A stretch of DNA of 64,000 nucleotides from Bacteroidales bacterium (GTDB lineage Bacteria; Bacteroidota; Bacteroidia; Bacteroidales; FEN-979): contig JALNZC010000016.1 in assembly GCA_023229525.1 (NCBI GenBank), forward strand, positions 1 to 64,000, read 5' to 3'. Position 1 is the stretch's first letter, and each line of letters starts with the position of its first letter. The notes below the pieces were generated by a model that did not search any database, had not been told where the DNA came from, and was given only the letters and a program-made list of their open reading frames with translations. Made by a program: the position numbers and the translations under genes. This document shows, in pieces, positions 42,644-51,352 of the stretch.

Positions 42644-43593
42644 TTTATTATATCTTCTACACGAATTCCTGCTGCTTCGGCTTTGTAATTTCTGACGATG
42701 CGATGACGGAGGACGGATATAGTAACTGCACGAACATCTTCGATATCGGGAGAATATTTCCCGTTCAGAACAGCGTGGCATTTAGCGCCCAGGATCAGGT
42801 ACTGCGAGGCCCTTGGACCTGCGCCCCAGGTTAGATATTCGCGCGCCCAGCCATTGGACTTGACTGAATCCGGCCGTGTAGATGTCACCAGATTAACCGC
42901 AAACTGAAATACATTATCTGCTACTGGAATCTTTCGGATAAGGTTCTGGAAATAGATTATTTCTTCAGCAGAAAGGACAACTTCGGGGGTAATTGTTTTT
43001 TCGGTAGTTGTGGCTTTGACGATCCTGATCTCTTCTTCAACAGAAGGGTAATCAAGCCATATGTTGAACATGAACCGGTCGAGTTGTGCTTCAGGCAAGG
43101 GATAAGTCCCTTCCTGTTCGATCGGATTCTGGGTAGCCAGAACGAAGAAGGGCTCTTCGAGATGGTACGTGGTTCCGGCGACAGTAATTGCTTTTTCCTG
43201 CATTGCTTCCAGCAAGGCAGATTGTGTTTTAGGCGGAGTGCGGTTGATTTCGTCAGCAAGAATGATGTTGGCGAACACGGGACCCTTTATGAACCTGAAC
43301 CGACGTTGTTCATCGAGAATTTCCGTACCGATAATATCGGAGGGCATGAGATCGGGAGTAAACTGAATCCTGCTGTAACTCAAACCAAGCGCTTTCGACA
43401 GGGTATTTACCATCAGCGTCTTTGCCAGACCTGGAACACCAACCAGCAGGCAATGGCCTTTACAGAAAATAGAGATCAAAAGGTTTTTAACCACTTCATC
43501 CTGGCCAACTATCACTTTAGCAATTTCAGATTTCAGAAGATCATATTTCTTTACAAGAAAATCAACTGCTTCGACATCGGAGTTAACATGCAT
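42628..43593 (-). CDS. MoxR-family AAA+ ATPase
   Basis: A 321-residue AAA+ ATPase of the MoxR group. Walker A is GVPGLAKT, Walker B LADEINRTPPKTQSALLEAM, with the sensor FVLATQNPIEQEGTYPLPEA. MoxR proteins act as chaperones that help maturation of complexes, usually beside DUF58 and von Willebrand-domain genes. None of these follow here; instead the gene is 10 bases downstream of a SurA-like chaperone gene, suggesting a role in envelope protein maturation. The last codons and stop are part of an 18-bp tandem duplication. Confidence 0.93.
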   Translation of the reverse strand: MHVNSDVEAVDFLVKKYDLLKSEIAKVIVGQDEVVKNLLISIFCKGHCLLVGVPGLAKTLMVNTLSKALGLSYSRIQFTPDLMPSDIIGTEILDEQRRFRFIKGPVFANIILADEINRTPPKTQSALLEAMQEKAITVAGTTYHLEEPFFVLATQNPIEQEGTYPLPEAQLDRFMFNIWLDYPSVEEEIRIVKATTTEKTITPEVVLSAEEIIYFQNLIRKIPVADNVFQFAVNLVTSTRPDSVKSNGWAREYLTWGAGPRASQYLILGAKCHAVLNGKYSPDIEDVRAVTISVLRHRIVRNYKAEAAGIRVEDIINHFLS

Positions 43594-43603
43594 AGGTCAT
43601 GAT

Positions 43604-44962
43604 TTAGTCTTTCAACCATTTACGCTGGAGCGGACAGTTCCGGTAATTATCCATTATTTTGATAAAAGTTGAATTAATCCGTGATGTAATCCATTCGTTT
43701 ATCACTTCCGTCTTTTTTTTATCCAGGGCCAACTGTTGAATGCGTGAATAATCCTCTTCAAGGTTTGCTTTATGCGGATTTGATCGTGCTTTCAGGAAAT
43801 AGATCCGGTAATCCTGTTTTCCACGGTCGGTGGTGAGAACGGGGGCAGAAATATCTCCGACTTTCAGCTTGTCTGCTACAAAGAATATCTTCGGATCAAG
43901 TTGACCCATTTCGAACCGGCTGTTTCCGGTTACATTATTGATCATCATTCCGCCATTAATTTTACTGGGATCATCGGAAAACCTGATTACCGCTTCTTCA
44001 AAAGTAATTTGCTTTTTAATAATAAGGTTTGATACGCTATCCAGAAAAACCTTGGCTTTATTGAGGTTTACCGGTGAAACTTTGGGTTGAATCAGAATAT
44101 GCCGGACGTTAATATATTCACCGCGACGCTCGATCATCTGGATCAGATGGAATCCATCTTCGGTTTCCACGACATCGGAGATTTCACCGGGTTTTAGTTT
44201 GAATGCGGTAGCTTCGAATTCGGGTCGCATATCACCCCTCTTGAACATGCCCAGTTCACCTCCCTGTTTGGAAGAACCGGGGTCTTCCGAATATAAAACC
44301 GCAAGGGTGCTGAAATCGTCACCCTTGGTGGTCCGGACCTTAAATTCTTTCAGTTTGTTAATGGCGGCTTGTTTTTCCTCTTCTCCGATAACGGGTTGTT
44401 TAACAATCATCCCCAATTCTATTTCAGCGCTGACAAGGGGGATACTGTCTTTCGGCATTTTCCGGAAAAAAGATTTGACTTCGGCTGGTGTTATCGCTAC
44501 ATCTTTCGTTATTTTTTGTTGCGCTTGTTCTGTAAGCATTTGCTCCTGTATCACCGAACGAAGTTCATTTTTTATTTCAACCAGGGATTTTCCGAAATGT
44601 TCTTCCAGACGTTCAGGAGTTCCGGCCTGGGAGAGAAAATAGCGCATTCTGCGGTCCATTTCGACCTCTACCTGGGCATCGGTCACAGTAATACTGTCGA
44701 TTTGCGATTGATGAAGCAAAAGTTTCTGAAAAAGCAGTGATTCCAGAATCTGACATTTCAAATTTGTCGCTGTCCCCTGAATATTTCCCTGAGCACGGAT
44801 CTGAATATATTGAGCTTCGATATCGGATTTCAAAATCACGTTCCCTCCAACAATGGCAACCACTCCATCGAGCACTGAATCAGCCTTTGACTGAGCAGAT
44901 AAGGAAGTTGAGGAAAGCATTAAAAACACTGGAAAAAACAAGAATATACGGAGGAGTTTCAT
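43604..44962 (-). CDS. SurA-like periplasmic peptidylprolyl isomerase/chaperone
   Basis: A 452-residue exported protein with a signal peptide (LRIFLFFPVFLMLSSTSLSA). A SurA N-terminal chaperone domain (VAIVGGNVILKSDIEAQYIQ) is followed by two parvulin (PpiC) domains. The first has ASVLYSEDPGSSKQGG-like sequence (around 210-270), and the second starts at NVRHILIQPK. SurA-type proteins escort outer-membrane barrels to the BAM complex. It lies in an operon with two other PpiC/SurA-type genes upstream and moxR downstream. The gene symbol is not given because three candidates coexist. Confidence 0.9.
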   Translation of the reverse strand: MKLLRIFLFFPVFLMLSSTSLSAQSKADSVLDGVVAIVGGNVILKSDIEAQYIQIRAQGNIQGTATNLKCQILESLLFQKLLLHQSQIDSITVTDAQVEVEMDRRMRYFLSQAGTPERLEEHFGKSLVEIKNELRSVIQEQMLTEQAQQKITKDVAITPAEVKSFFRKMPKDSIPLVSAEIELGMIVKQPVIGEEEKQAAINKLKEFKVRTTKGDDFSTLAVLYSEDPGSSKQGGELGMFKRGDMRPEFEATAFKLKPGEISDVVETEDGFHLIQMIERRGEYINVRHILIQPKVSPVNLNKAKVFLDSVSNLIIKKQITFEEAVIRFSDDPSKINGGMMINNVTGNSRFEMGQLDPKIFFVADKLKVGDISAPVLTTDRGKQDYRIYFLKARSNPHKANLEEDYSRIQQLALDKKKTEVINEWITSRINSTFIKIMDNYRNCPLQRKWLKD

Positions 44963-44989
44963 AAATATGGTTTGTAAAGCAAGCCCTCA

Positions 44990-45829
44990 TTAATAAATTT
45001 CGAAATCGTTATTTTTCAACGCTTTTGAATAAATATCCTCCTGCATCCTGCCAATCAGTTCGATTTTTCGCTTATTCAGAATGATATCGCGAATCCTTTG
45101 TTTTTCCAAACTAAAAGGAGAAAGGCTTTCCTTGATCCTGAAATCCTTAAAATGTACCATATAAAGAAACAAAGAGTCCTGAACCTCGATATCGCGGTGA
45201 CTTTTCAGCAATTCCTCCTGATTAAATGTCCGGATGGGAATCTGTTTTAATACGTCATTGAAATACAACCAAATCTGGTCATCCAGAAAAGAATCGACAG
45301 CATTTTTTTCACATAGTTCTACCAATTTATTCTTATCGTCTTGATTTTCTGATATCAATAATTTCTTGACTTGTCTTGATATAGATGATTTCAGGGGAAG
45401 TTTGACATATTGTAACTGGACGATATTATCTTTCAATTGAAAATTTTGCTGATTGGTATCGTAATAATTCCGGGCTTCCTCATCGGTTATCACGGTATCC
45501 AGTTTTTGTTTGACAAGGGCATTTTCATACTGATAAATGATCAAAGAATTTTTATAGTCTTCGAGCTGTTTTGTAAAATCCATCTGTTCATTACTCAGGT
45601 TATTCAAAGCCTGTTTAATCATCAGCTTTTGCTGTACCCAGTTATCAATAAAACTTTTAGTGAGGATAAGACTGTCTTTCGGTAAACTACCTGCCGGAAT
45701 GATCCCTTTCAGGTCGGATTCAAAAAGATATTCGCTTCCGACCCGTGCAAGCATTCGTTCGGTCTTTTTCTTAAAAAACAAGGTACACGAATTCAGCAGG
45801 ATCAATAATAAAAGCAACGACTTGTTCAA
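44990..45829 (-). CDS. Lipoprotein with SurA-like N-terminal region
   Basis: A 279-residue protein starting with a TTG codon; an in-frame stop lies three codons upstream and no ATG is available before the signal sequence. The signal MNKSLLLLLILLNSC has a lipobox with Cys15. The body (MLARVGSEYLFESDLKGIIP, then KSFIDNWVQQKLMIKQALNN) resembles the SurA N-terminal chaperone domain. The later YVKLPLKS / SFLDDQIWLYFNDV segments are a degraded parvulin-like region lacking clear active-site residues. It is probably an outer- or inner-membrane-tethered holdase working with the two flanking PpiC proteins. Confidence 0.75.
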   Translation of the reverse strand: MNKSLLLLLILLNSCTLFFKKKTERMLARVGSEYLFESDLKGIIPAGSLPKDSLILTKSFIDNWVQQKLMIKQALNNLSNEQMDFTKQLEDYKNSLIIYQYENALVKQKLDTVITDEEARNYYDTNQQNFQLKDNIVQLQYVKLPLKSSISRQVKKLLISENQDDKNKLVELCEKNAVDSFLDDQIWLYFNDVLKQIPIRTFNQEELLKSHRDIEVQDSLFLYMVHFKDFRIKESLSPFSLEKQRIRDIILNKRKIELIGRMQEDIYSKALKNNDFEIY

Positions 45830-45835
45830 GTGAAT

Positions 45836-47824
45836 TTATTTAATTTTAACCAGAACCTCTTTATTGACAACCACGGGATATTTGGCCCGGAGATTCGCGA
45901 TCCATTCTTTTTCCAGATAATTCTGGTAATCAGCGGTTATTAATCCTCGTGCCTCATTGAGTTCCTTGGGTTCCGGTTTCAACACCTTTCTGATATATAC
46001 AAAAACAGTAGCACTATTGATCTGCATTTCAGCTGAAAATCCCGGGTTCCATGCGACGGAATCGATGATTTTATTATCTTTATGAGAGAATTTACCGCTT
46101 TCGATGGCCACTATTTTCAATGAATCGGTATTTATAGTTTTCAGGATATCGGCATCAGCGCTTCCACTGGTGATCAGGTCTTTGACTTTTTTCACAATAT
46201 TCGGATCATTGACAGTATAAATGCTGGCATTAACACGGGTATCCCACATATAATTCTTTTTGTTTTTCTGGTAAAATGTTTTCAGTCCTGTAGTATCTTT
46301 TACCGCTTTTGACCAAACCTTCTGATCGGTCAGATCAAATAAAAGGATTCCATCCCGGTACTCGTTAATCAGGGTTTTAAATTCGGGGTATTTATTTTCA
46401 AGCTGGCTATTTTCATATTTCACCAGGCAATCATCCACAAATGTGCGGTACATTTTATCGACATATATGGTAATGTTTTCCGGTTCCCGCTTGCGTTGTG
46501 TGCTCGTAAGATAATCTGCAAAATCCTTTTGTTTATATGCTTTTGTTCCGATGGTCAACAGGGTCTTGTCAAGATTTACGACCACGTCGCTCTTCCACTT
46601 ACCGAAAAAGATGCTATCGGTGACAACGGTATAAAAATCTTTCAGGGCAGCAGGATTCTCGGTAAAGGGATTTTCGTTTCTGATCCTGGCGATGATGACC
46701 TGTCGTGTAGCTTCACCACGGCTATCTTTCATTACTTTTTGTTTCAGTTCAGCTTTATCTTCTTCGGGAGTTTTAACAGTTTTCTTCTCGATCAGTTTTA
46801 TAATATGCCAGCCGTAAGAAGTGAGAACCGGTTTGGAATAGTCACCAATTTCATTAAGTTGATAAACGGCATCTATAAATTCCGGGACCAGGCGATTGAC
46901 TCCACGTCGCGGAAGAACTCCTCCTTTGGCGCCAGAACCTTTATCATCGGAATATTGTTTAGCCAGGTCTTCAAATTTAGTACCTGATTGAAGTTTGGTA
47001 TAAACCGAATCAATTCGTTTCCGGATCCGGGCTGAATCGTCCGCCGAAGCATTCCGGGGAATAGTCATAAAAATATGGGCAACGACAAAATCACCCAGTG
47101 AAGGCCGTTTCTTATATATTTTTATCAAGTGATAGCCATATTCCGTTCTGACGGGCATGGAAACCTGGTCGACCTCCGTATTATAAGCGCCGTTTTCGAA
47201 AGAATAGACCATGTCGAATACGGTGAAATATCCCAGATCGCCCATATTTCCTTTCAGGAAGGGATGTTGTTGGTTGGCTTCGCGATCTTTGGCAGAGGGG
47301 TCTTCGGAGTATTCCACCGCCATTTTTTCGAATGGTTCTCCTTTTAACAGAAGATCTCTGACCATAAGGGCCTTTTTATAAGCTATGATGGTATCTTCAG
47401 GTGGAGCGTCTGGTTTTACCCTGAAAAAGATATGACTTCCCCGGAGATCTGTTTTTTCGCGATCGGCGGCTTCAGCAATTAAGCGTTCAAGGGTGGCCTC
47501 ATCCGTAAAGTAAGGTTTGGCCAGTTGTTCACGATAACCACTCAGTTCATTACGGAATGAGGTCACGGTATCGAGTCCCAATTCCTCCGCTTCTTTAACC
47601 TTTAATTTAAAGTTAATGAAAAGGTCGACATATTCATCCAGGGATTTTCTGTCGATATTTTCACCTTTGAAATTATTTTTCTGATAGATGTTCATGAACT
47701 CTCCAACCTGGACTTTTTTTCCGGCAATGGTCATGAGAATTTCGTCATTTTTAACCTGGGCATTAAGTGTTGTGCTGACGAATAAAAGCAATAATACCAA
47801 ATTGTTAATTTTCAAAATCTTCAT
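45836..47824 (-). CDS. Large periplasmic peptidylprolyl isomerase (two PpiC domains)
   Basis: A 662-residue exported protein with a signal peptide (LKINNLVLLLLFVSTTLNA). Two parvulin domains are seen, at about 125-235 (RGSHIFFRVKPDAPPEDT ... EYGYHLIKIYKKRPS) and about 240-345 (VAHIFMTIPRNASADDS ... SYGWHIIKLIEKK). A 300-residue C-terminal region has a further weak chaperone-like helical part. It opens the three-gene chaperone set. Together these act in outer-membrane protein assembly; redundancy in this phylum is common. Confidence 0.88.
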   Translation of the reverse strand: MKILKINNLVLLLLFVSTTLNAQVKNDEILMTIAGKKVQVGEFMNIYQKNNFKGENIDRKSLDEYVDLFINFKLKVKEAEELGLDTVTSFRNELSGYREQLAKPYFTDEATLERLIAEAADREKTDLRGSHIFFRVKPDAPPEDTIIAYKKALMVRDLLLKGEPFEKMAVEYSEDPSAKDREANQQHPFLKGNMGDLGYFTVFDMVYSFENGAYNTEVDQVSMPVRTEYGYHLIKIYKKRPSLGDFVVAHIFMTIPRNASADDSARIRKRIDSVYTKLQSGTKFEDLAKQYSDDKGSGAKGGVLPRRGVNRLVPEFIDAVYQLNEIGDYSKPVLTSYGWHIIKLIEKKTVKTPEEDKAELKQKVMKDSRGEATRQVIIARIRNENPFTENPAALKDFYTVVTDSIFFGKWKSDVVVNLDKTLLTIGTKAYKQKDFADYLTSTQRKREPENITIYVDKMYRTFVDDCLVKYENSQLENKYPEFKTLINEYRDGILLFDLTDQKVWSKAVKDTTGLKTFYQKNKKNYMWDTRVNASIYTVNDPNIVKKVKDLITSGSADADILKTINTDSLKIVAIESGKFSHKDNKIIDSVAWNPGFSAEMQINSATVFVYIRKVLKPEPKELNEARGLITADYQNYLEKEWIANLRAKYPVVVNKEVLVKIK

Positions 47825-47902
47825 TGTTCGAACAGTTAAATTGAATATGGATTAACGATGAAATTAAGTAATAATTTTTAATCGCAATTAATAATTTACG
47901 TG

Positions 47903-49369
47903 TTACCTGCTATAGTTCGGGGCTTCATTGGTGATGGTCACGTCATGGGGATGGCTTTCGGTGATTCCGGCAGCAGTGATTTTCATGAATTTTGCCTGCT
48001 GAAGTTTTCCAATAGTAGATGAACCGGTATAACCCATCCCGGACCTTAAGCCCCCGACCATCTGGTAAATCACTTCCGAGAGTGAACCTTTGTACGGTAC
48101 CCGTCCAACGATTCCCTCTGGTACCAGTTTATGGAAATCATCCTCCATATCCTGGAAATAACGGTCTTTTGATCCCTGTTGCATGGCTTCGATGGATCCC
48201 ATTCCGCGGTAGGTTTTAAATTTCCGGCCCTCGAAGATCACCGTATCGCCCGGCGATTCGTCCACCCCGGCAAAGAGCGAACCAGCCATGATCGTATGGG
48301 CCCCGGCGGCAATGGCTTTAACAATGTCGCCTGTATACCGGATACCTCCATCTGCGATGGCGGGTATGCCGCTGTCAATGAGGGCCGTGGTTACGTCATG
48401 GATCGCTGAAAGCTGGGGAACACCGATCCCGGCAATGATACGGGTTGTGCAAATAGAGCCCGGACCAATCCCGATCTTAACAGCATCTACCCCGATCCTT
48501 GCCAAAGCCTGGGCTGCTTCTGCGGTTCCTATGTTGCCGACAACCAGGTCGACATCCGGGAAACCGCTTTTCACCCGTTTTGCCATTTCCATAACGCCAT
48601 GGGAATGACCATGTGCGGTATCGATAACGATGGCATCGACATTTTCGCGGACAAGCGCCGCCACCCGATCGAGCGTATCTGAAGTGACCCCTACGCCTGC
48701 AGCAACACGCAATCTTCCAAGGCTGTCCTTACAGGCATTCGGTCTGGCTTTTATTTTAATGATATCTTTATAGGTGATCAGTCCGATCAGTTTGTTGTTT
48801 TTACCGACAACAGGGAGTTTTTCTATTTTATGTTTTTGCAGGATAGCTGCCGCTTGCTCAAAATCGGTGAATTCACTAATGGTGATCACTGTTTTTGTCA
48901 TGACTTCGGTCACGGGACGCATGTGATCCCGCTCGAAACGCAGGTCACGGTTGGTCACAATACCTACCAATTCATGATTTTGATTAATGACCGGAATACC
49001 ACCGATACTGAATTCCTTCATCATGGCCAGGGCATCGCCGACCAAAGCATTTTCCTGTAAGGTAACTGGGTCGAGGATCATTCCGTTTTCGGCACGTTTT
49101 ACTTTCCGTACCTGAAGCGCTTGTTCTTCTATGGACATATTCTTATGCAATACACCGATCCCCCCTTCCTGTGCCATGGCAATAGCCATCCGTGATTCAG
49201 TTACCGTGTCCATAGCGGCTGAAACAATGGGAATGTTAAGTTTTATATTTCTTGAAAACATCGTGGTTACGTCCACATCACGCGGGAGTACTTCGGAATA
49301 AGCCGGAATCAACAGAACATCGTCATACGTTAAACCTTCACCCCGGAATTTATCTGAATTGAGGAACAT
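47903..49369 (-). CDS. guaB: IMP dehydrogenase
   Basis: A 488-residue enzyme oxidising IMP to XMP with NAD+, the first committed step to guanine nucleotides. The N-terminal GLTYDDVLLIPAYSEVLPRDV, two CBS domains (about residues 95-205), the catalytic Cys loop GIGPGSICTTRIIAGIGVPQ and the C-terminal flap RGMGSIEAMQQGS are all present. Length is standard. The start codon is preceded by a -7 box at 49397-49390. It is separated by 78 bases from the chaperone genes downstream. Confidence 0.97.
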   Translation of the reverse strand: MFLNSDKFRGEGLTYDDVLLIPAYSEVLPRDVDVTTMFSRNIKLNIPIVSAAMDTVTESRMAIAMAQEGGIGVLHKNMSIEEQALQVRKVKRAENGMILDPVTLQENALVGDALAMMKEFSIGGIPVINQNHELVGIVTNRDLRFERDHMRPVTEVMTKTVITISEFTDFEQAAAILQKHKIEKLPVVGKNNKLIGLITYKDIIKIKARPNACKDSLGRLRVAAGVGVTSDTLDRVAALVRENVDAIVIDTAHGHSHGVMEMAKRVKSGFPDVDLVVGNIGTAEAAQALARIGVDAVKIGIGPGSICTTRIIAGIGVPQLSAIHDVTTALIDSGIPAIADGGIRYTGDIVKAIAAGAHTIMAGSLFAGVDESPGDTVIFEGRKFKTYRGMGSIEAMQQGSKDRYFQDMEDDFHKLVPEGIVGRVPYKGSLSEVIYQMVGGLRSGMGYTGSSTIGKLQQAKFMKITAAGITESHPHDVTITNEAPNYSR

Positions 49370-49389
49370 ATGGATGGAAAATTAGTGTG

Positions 49390-49397
49390 CAAATGTA
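49390..49397 (-). promoter_or_regulatory. -7 box of guaB promoter
   Basis: TACATTTG on the minus strand matches TAnnTTTG and ends 20 bases before the guaB ATG. A weak ATTG lies 18 bases upstream. Confidence 0.5.
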
Positions 49398-49407
49398 AGA
49401 AAAATTC

Positions 49408-49705
49408 TGATTTACCAATGGGTAAGAGAATGGTAGGCTAAATCTTATTTTGATGTGCTGGACAAATGAAATGATCGTTTGATTAACTGAAAATATGAAG
49501 TTAAATACGAATTAAAATGCAAATGAATTTAACTTCAAAATGAGAATAACTCTCTGTCCCACAAGCATTATAAAGAGTTATCTCCCATTTGTTAAGTTAT
49601 AAAACAACAACAACATTTGATTTTCTGATTTGTAAATTCAAACACCTCAATTTCATCCAGCACCTCAAAAAATGATTTAACCGAATGGTAACGGCTAAAT
49701 CTTAT
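49408..49705. repeat. Direct repeats bracketing the cytochrome-guaB gap
   Basis: 49408-49448 and 49673-49705 share TGATTTA, GAATGGTA and GGCTAAATCTTAT (the last 13 bases exact) with small indels. They enclose the 223-bp element with inverted termini. The 377-base gap 49370-49746 therefore holds the guaB promoter, this repeat pair and the element; no gene is seen in it. Confidence 0.65.
49448..49670. mobile_element. MITE-like element with 15-bp terminal inverted repeats (candidate)
   Basis: The ends TTTTGATGTGCTGGA (49448-49462) and TCCAGCACCTCAAAA (49656-49670) are inverted copies with one mismatch. Inside are two hairpins: TGAAGTTAAAT/ATTTAACTTCA (49496-49537, 11 bp perfect) and GAGAATAACTCT/AGAGTTATCTC (49542-49584, one bulge). 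No reading frame of transposase size fits in 223 bp. The structure suggests a non-autonomous mobile element or a structured RNA/DNA element; no match to a named family is claimed. Confidence 0.5.
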
Positions 49706-49746
49706 ACATGCATATGAAAAACCTGATTTTTGGTCGTAGGTTTTTA

Positions 49747-51237
49747 TCAGGGATACAACTGACGGTGGCATTCCGTACAGAAATAGGTCTTCCAGTTGTC
49801 TTTTACATCGATGGGGTGTCTGAATTCCATGAGGTTATCGACAGTGGTGTACTGAATATCCCCGGTCGGGCCCTGGGCAATAATGCTATGGCACATGTTA
49901 CAATCTTTAGAGATGATCTTTCCTTTTTCACTCCTATGCCGGTCGGAATGGCAACGGAAGCAACCATCCGATTCAAGATGCCCGATATGGTTAAGATAAT
50001 TTACGGATGATGCGCGCATGTATGGGAAAACATTCAGAGAAAAGGCGGATTGGATTGCTGCGACGGATTTATCAATTAAGGATTTTTTAGTGGCAAAAAT
50101 CGACGGATGCCCTATTTTGTAATAGTTCACAATGCTGTCGCGAATGTACATCAGGGCAGAGTCTTTATTGGTAAAAGGACCCTTCAGTACATTCATGGCC
50201 ACTTTCTTTATAAATGGCAATTCCCTTGACACCTCTCCGGTGATCATGGCATTGTCGACATAAATCATAGCTGAGCTGTATGAATGTGATGGGCGGTTAT
50301 GGCAGTCCATGCAGTCCATAATCCTGTGGGGCATTGTATCCAGCGCTTTCTGATCCAATTTATTCGCAGTATCCTGAAAAATCTGAACCTGACCTGTTTT
50401 CAGGTTGGTGAATTTAATCCAAGGGATGTTCTCGCGGTCGGTAGTGGAAGCCACATATTCAATACGCATATCCTGATTGATATGCCAGTGAATACCTTCC
50501 ATCAACCCCATGGCGCTGTATGTAGGCCCAATTTTCATCAGAAGGGAATAATTCCATTCAGTATTCAGTGAATCGGTCAGGTAAGCACGCTGACTGCGAA
50601 GTTTCCGGGCATAAAATTTCTGTGGCCAATGGCATCTTTCGCATGTTTCGCGGGCAGGCCGCAAGTTCAGAATAGGTGTTTCGATGGGTTGATGGTATTT
50701 ATGAAAGATTACCGAATAAACCTGGTAGAGTCCCGAGAGCTTTGACTTGACATACCATCCGGCGCCTTCTCCTACATGACATTCTACACAGGCAACCCGG
50801 GCATGCGGGGAATGTAGGTAGGTGACATATTCGGGTTCCATCACCTTATGACATAACTTCCCGCAAAACTCAACTGATTCCGTATAATTAAATGCCTCAT
50901 AACTGCCCATTGCAGAGACGATCATAAATAGAAATGTAAAAATCGAGATTACCACAAGTTTCTGACGCTGCCGCGGTACATTCAGGTCCAATACAGGCCA
51001 TGGTTTTTCGGGATCTCCTTTTCTCCTGTGGTAAATCAGCATTCCGATCAGAATCATGATCAACCCGATTACCATAATAACAGGAAGGATGATGTATGTA
51101 AAAATGCCGTTGTACGGGTTTGGATGTTCTGTCAATAAAGATTGGATAAACAAAACCAGGATCAGGATCAAACTGTTTATGGCAAAAACAAAGCCACTGA
51201 TACTGATCCAATTCGAAACGGATTTCGGCATTTTCAT
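49747..51237 (-). CDS. Membrane-anchored seven-haem NapC/NirT-type cytochrome c
   Basis: A 496-residue protein with three N-terminal membrane helices (about residues 12-35, 45-68, 94-112), then a periplasmic domain. Haem sites: CGKLCH (three residues between cysteines instead of two) followed by CVECH, CERCH, CMDCH, CFRCH, CNMCH and CTECH. FCGKLCHKVMEPEY and HARVACVECHVGEGAGWYVK are the NapC/NirT/NrfH quinol-dehydrogenase motif. It probably takes electrons from menaquinol to a periplasmic or surface acceptor. The terminal reductase is not adjacent. An unusual, standalone gene. Confidence 0.87.
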   Translation of the reverse strand: MKMPKSVSNWISISGFVFAINSLILILVLFIQSLLTEHPNPYNGIFTYIILPVIMVIGLIMILIGMLIYHRRKGDPEKPWPVLDLNVPRQRQKLVVISIFTFLFMIVSAMGSYEAFNYTESVEFCGKLCHKVMEPEYVTYLHSPHARVACVECHVGEGAGWYVKSKLSGLYQVYSVIFHKYHQPIETPILNLRPARETCERCHWPQKFYARKLRSQRAYLTDSLNTEWNYSLLMKIGPTYSAMGLMEGIHWHINQDMRIEYVASTTDRENIPWIKFTNLKTGQVQIFQDTANKLDQKALDTMPHRIMDCMDCHNRPSHSYSSAMIYVDNAMITGEVSRELPFIKKVAMNVLKGPFTNKDSALMYIRDSIVNYYKIGHPSIFATKKSLIDKSVAAIQSAFSLNVFPYMRASSVNYLNHIGHLESDGCFRCHSDRHRSEKGKIISKDCNMCHSIIAQGPTGDIQYTTVDNLMEFRHPIDVKDNWKTYFCTECHRQLYP

Positions 51238-51352
51238 ATTTGTTCAGGTTAGATTATTTCAGATACATTTATAAAAAATAAATATGAAGGCTAAAATTAG
51301 ATAATAATTTGAATTTAGCAAAAAAGTGAGAAAAAAATGTAATTTTGGTTGA

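Noticed and set aside
49592..49746. A short minus-strand open stretch (IRFSRYHSVKSFFEVLDEIE) in the gap after the cytochrome gene
   Set aside because: No start codon, ends after about 50 codons in a TGT run, and overlaps the inverted-repeat element; I cannot distinguish it from chance.
51340..51347. TAATTTTG as -7 box of the trypsin-like lipoprotein gene
   Set aside because: It ends only 5 bases before the ATG, which would leave no leader, and there is no TTTG 19 bases upstream.
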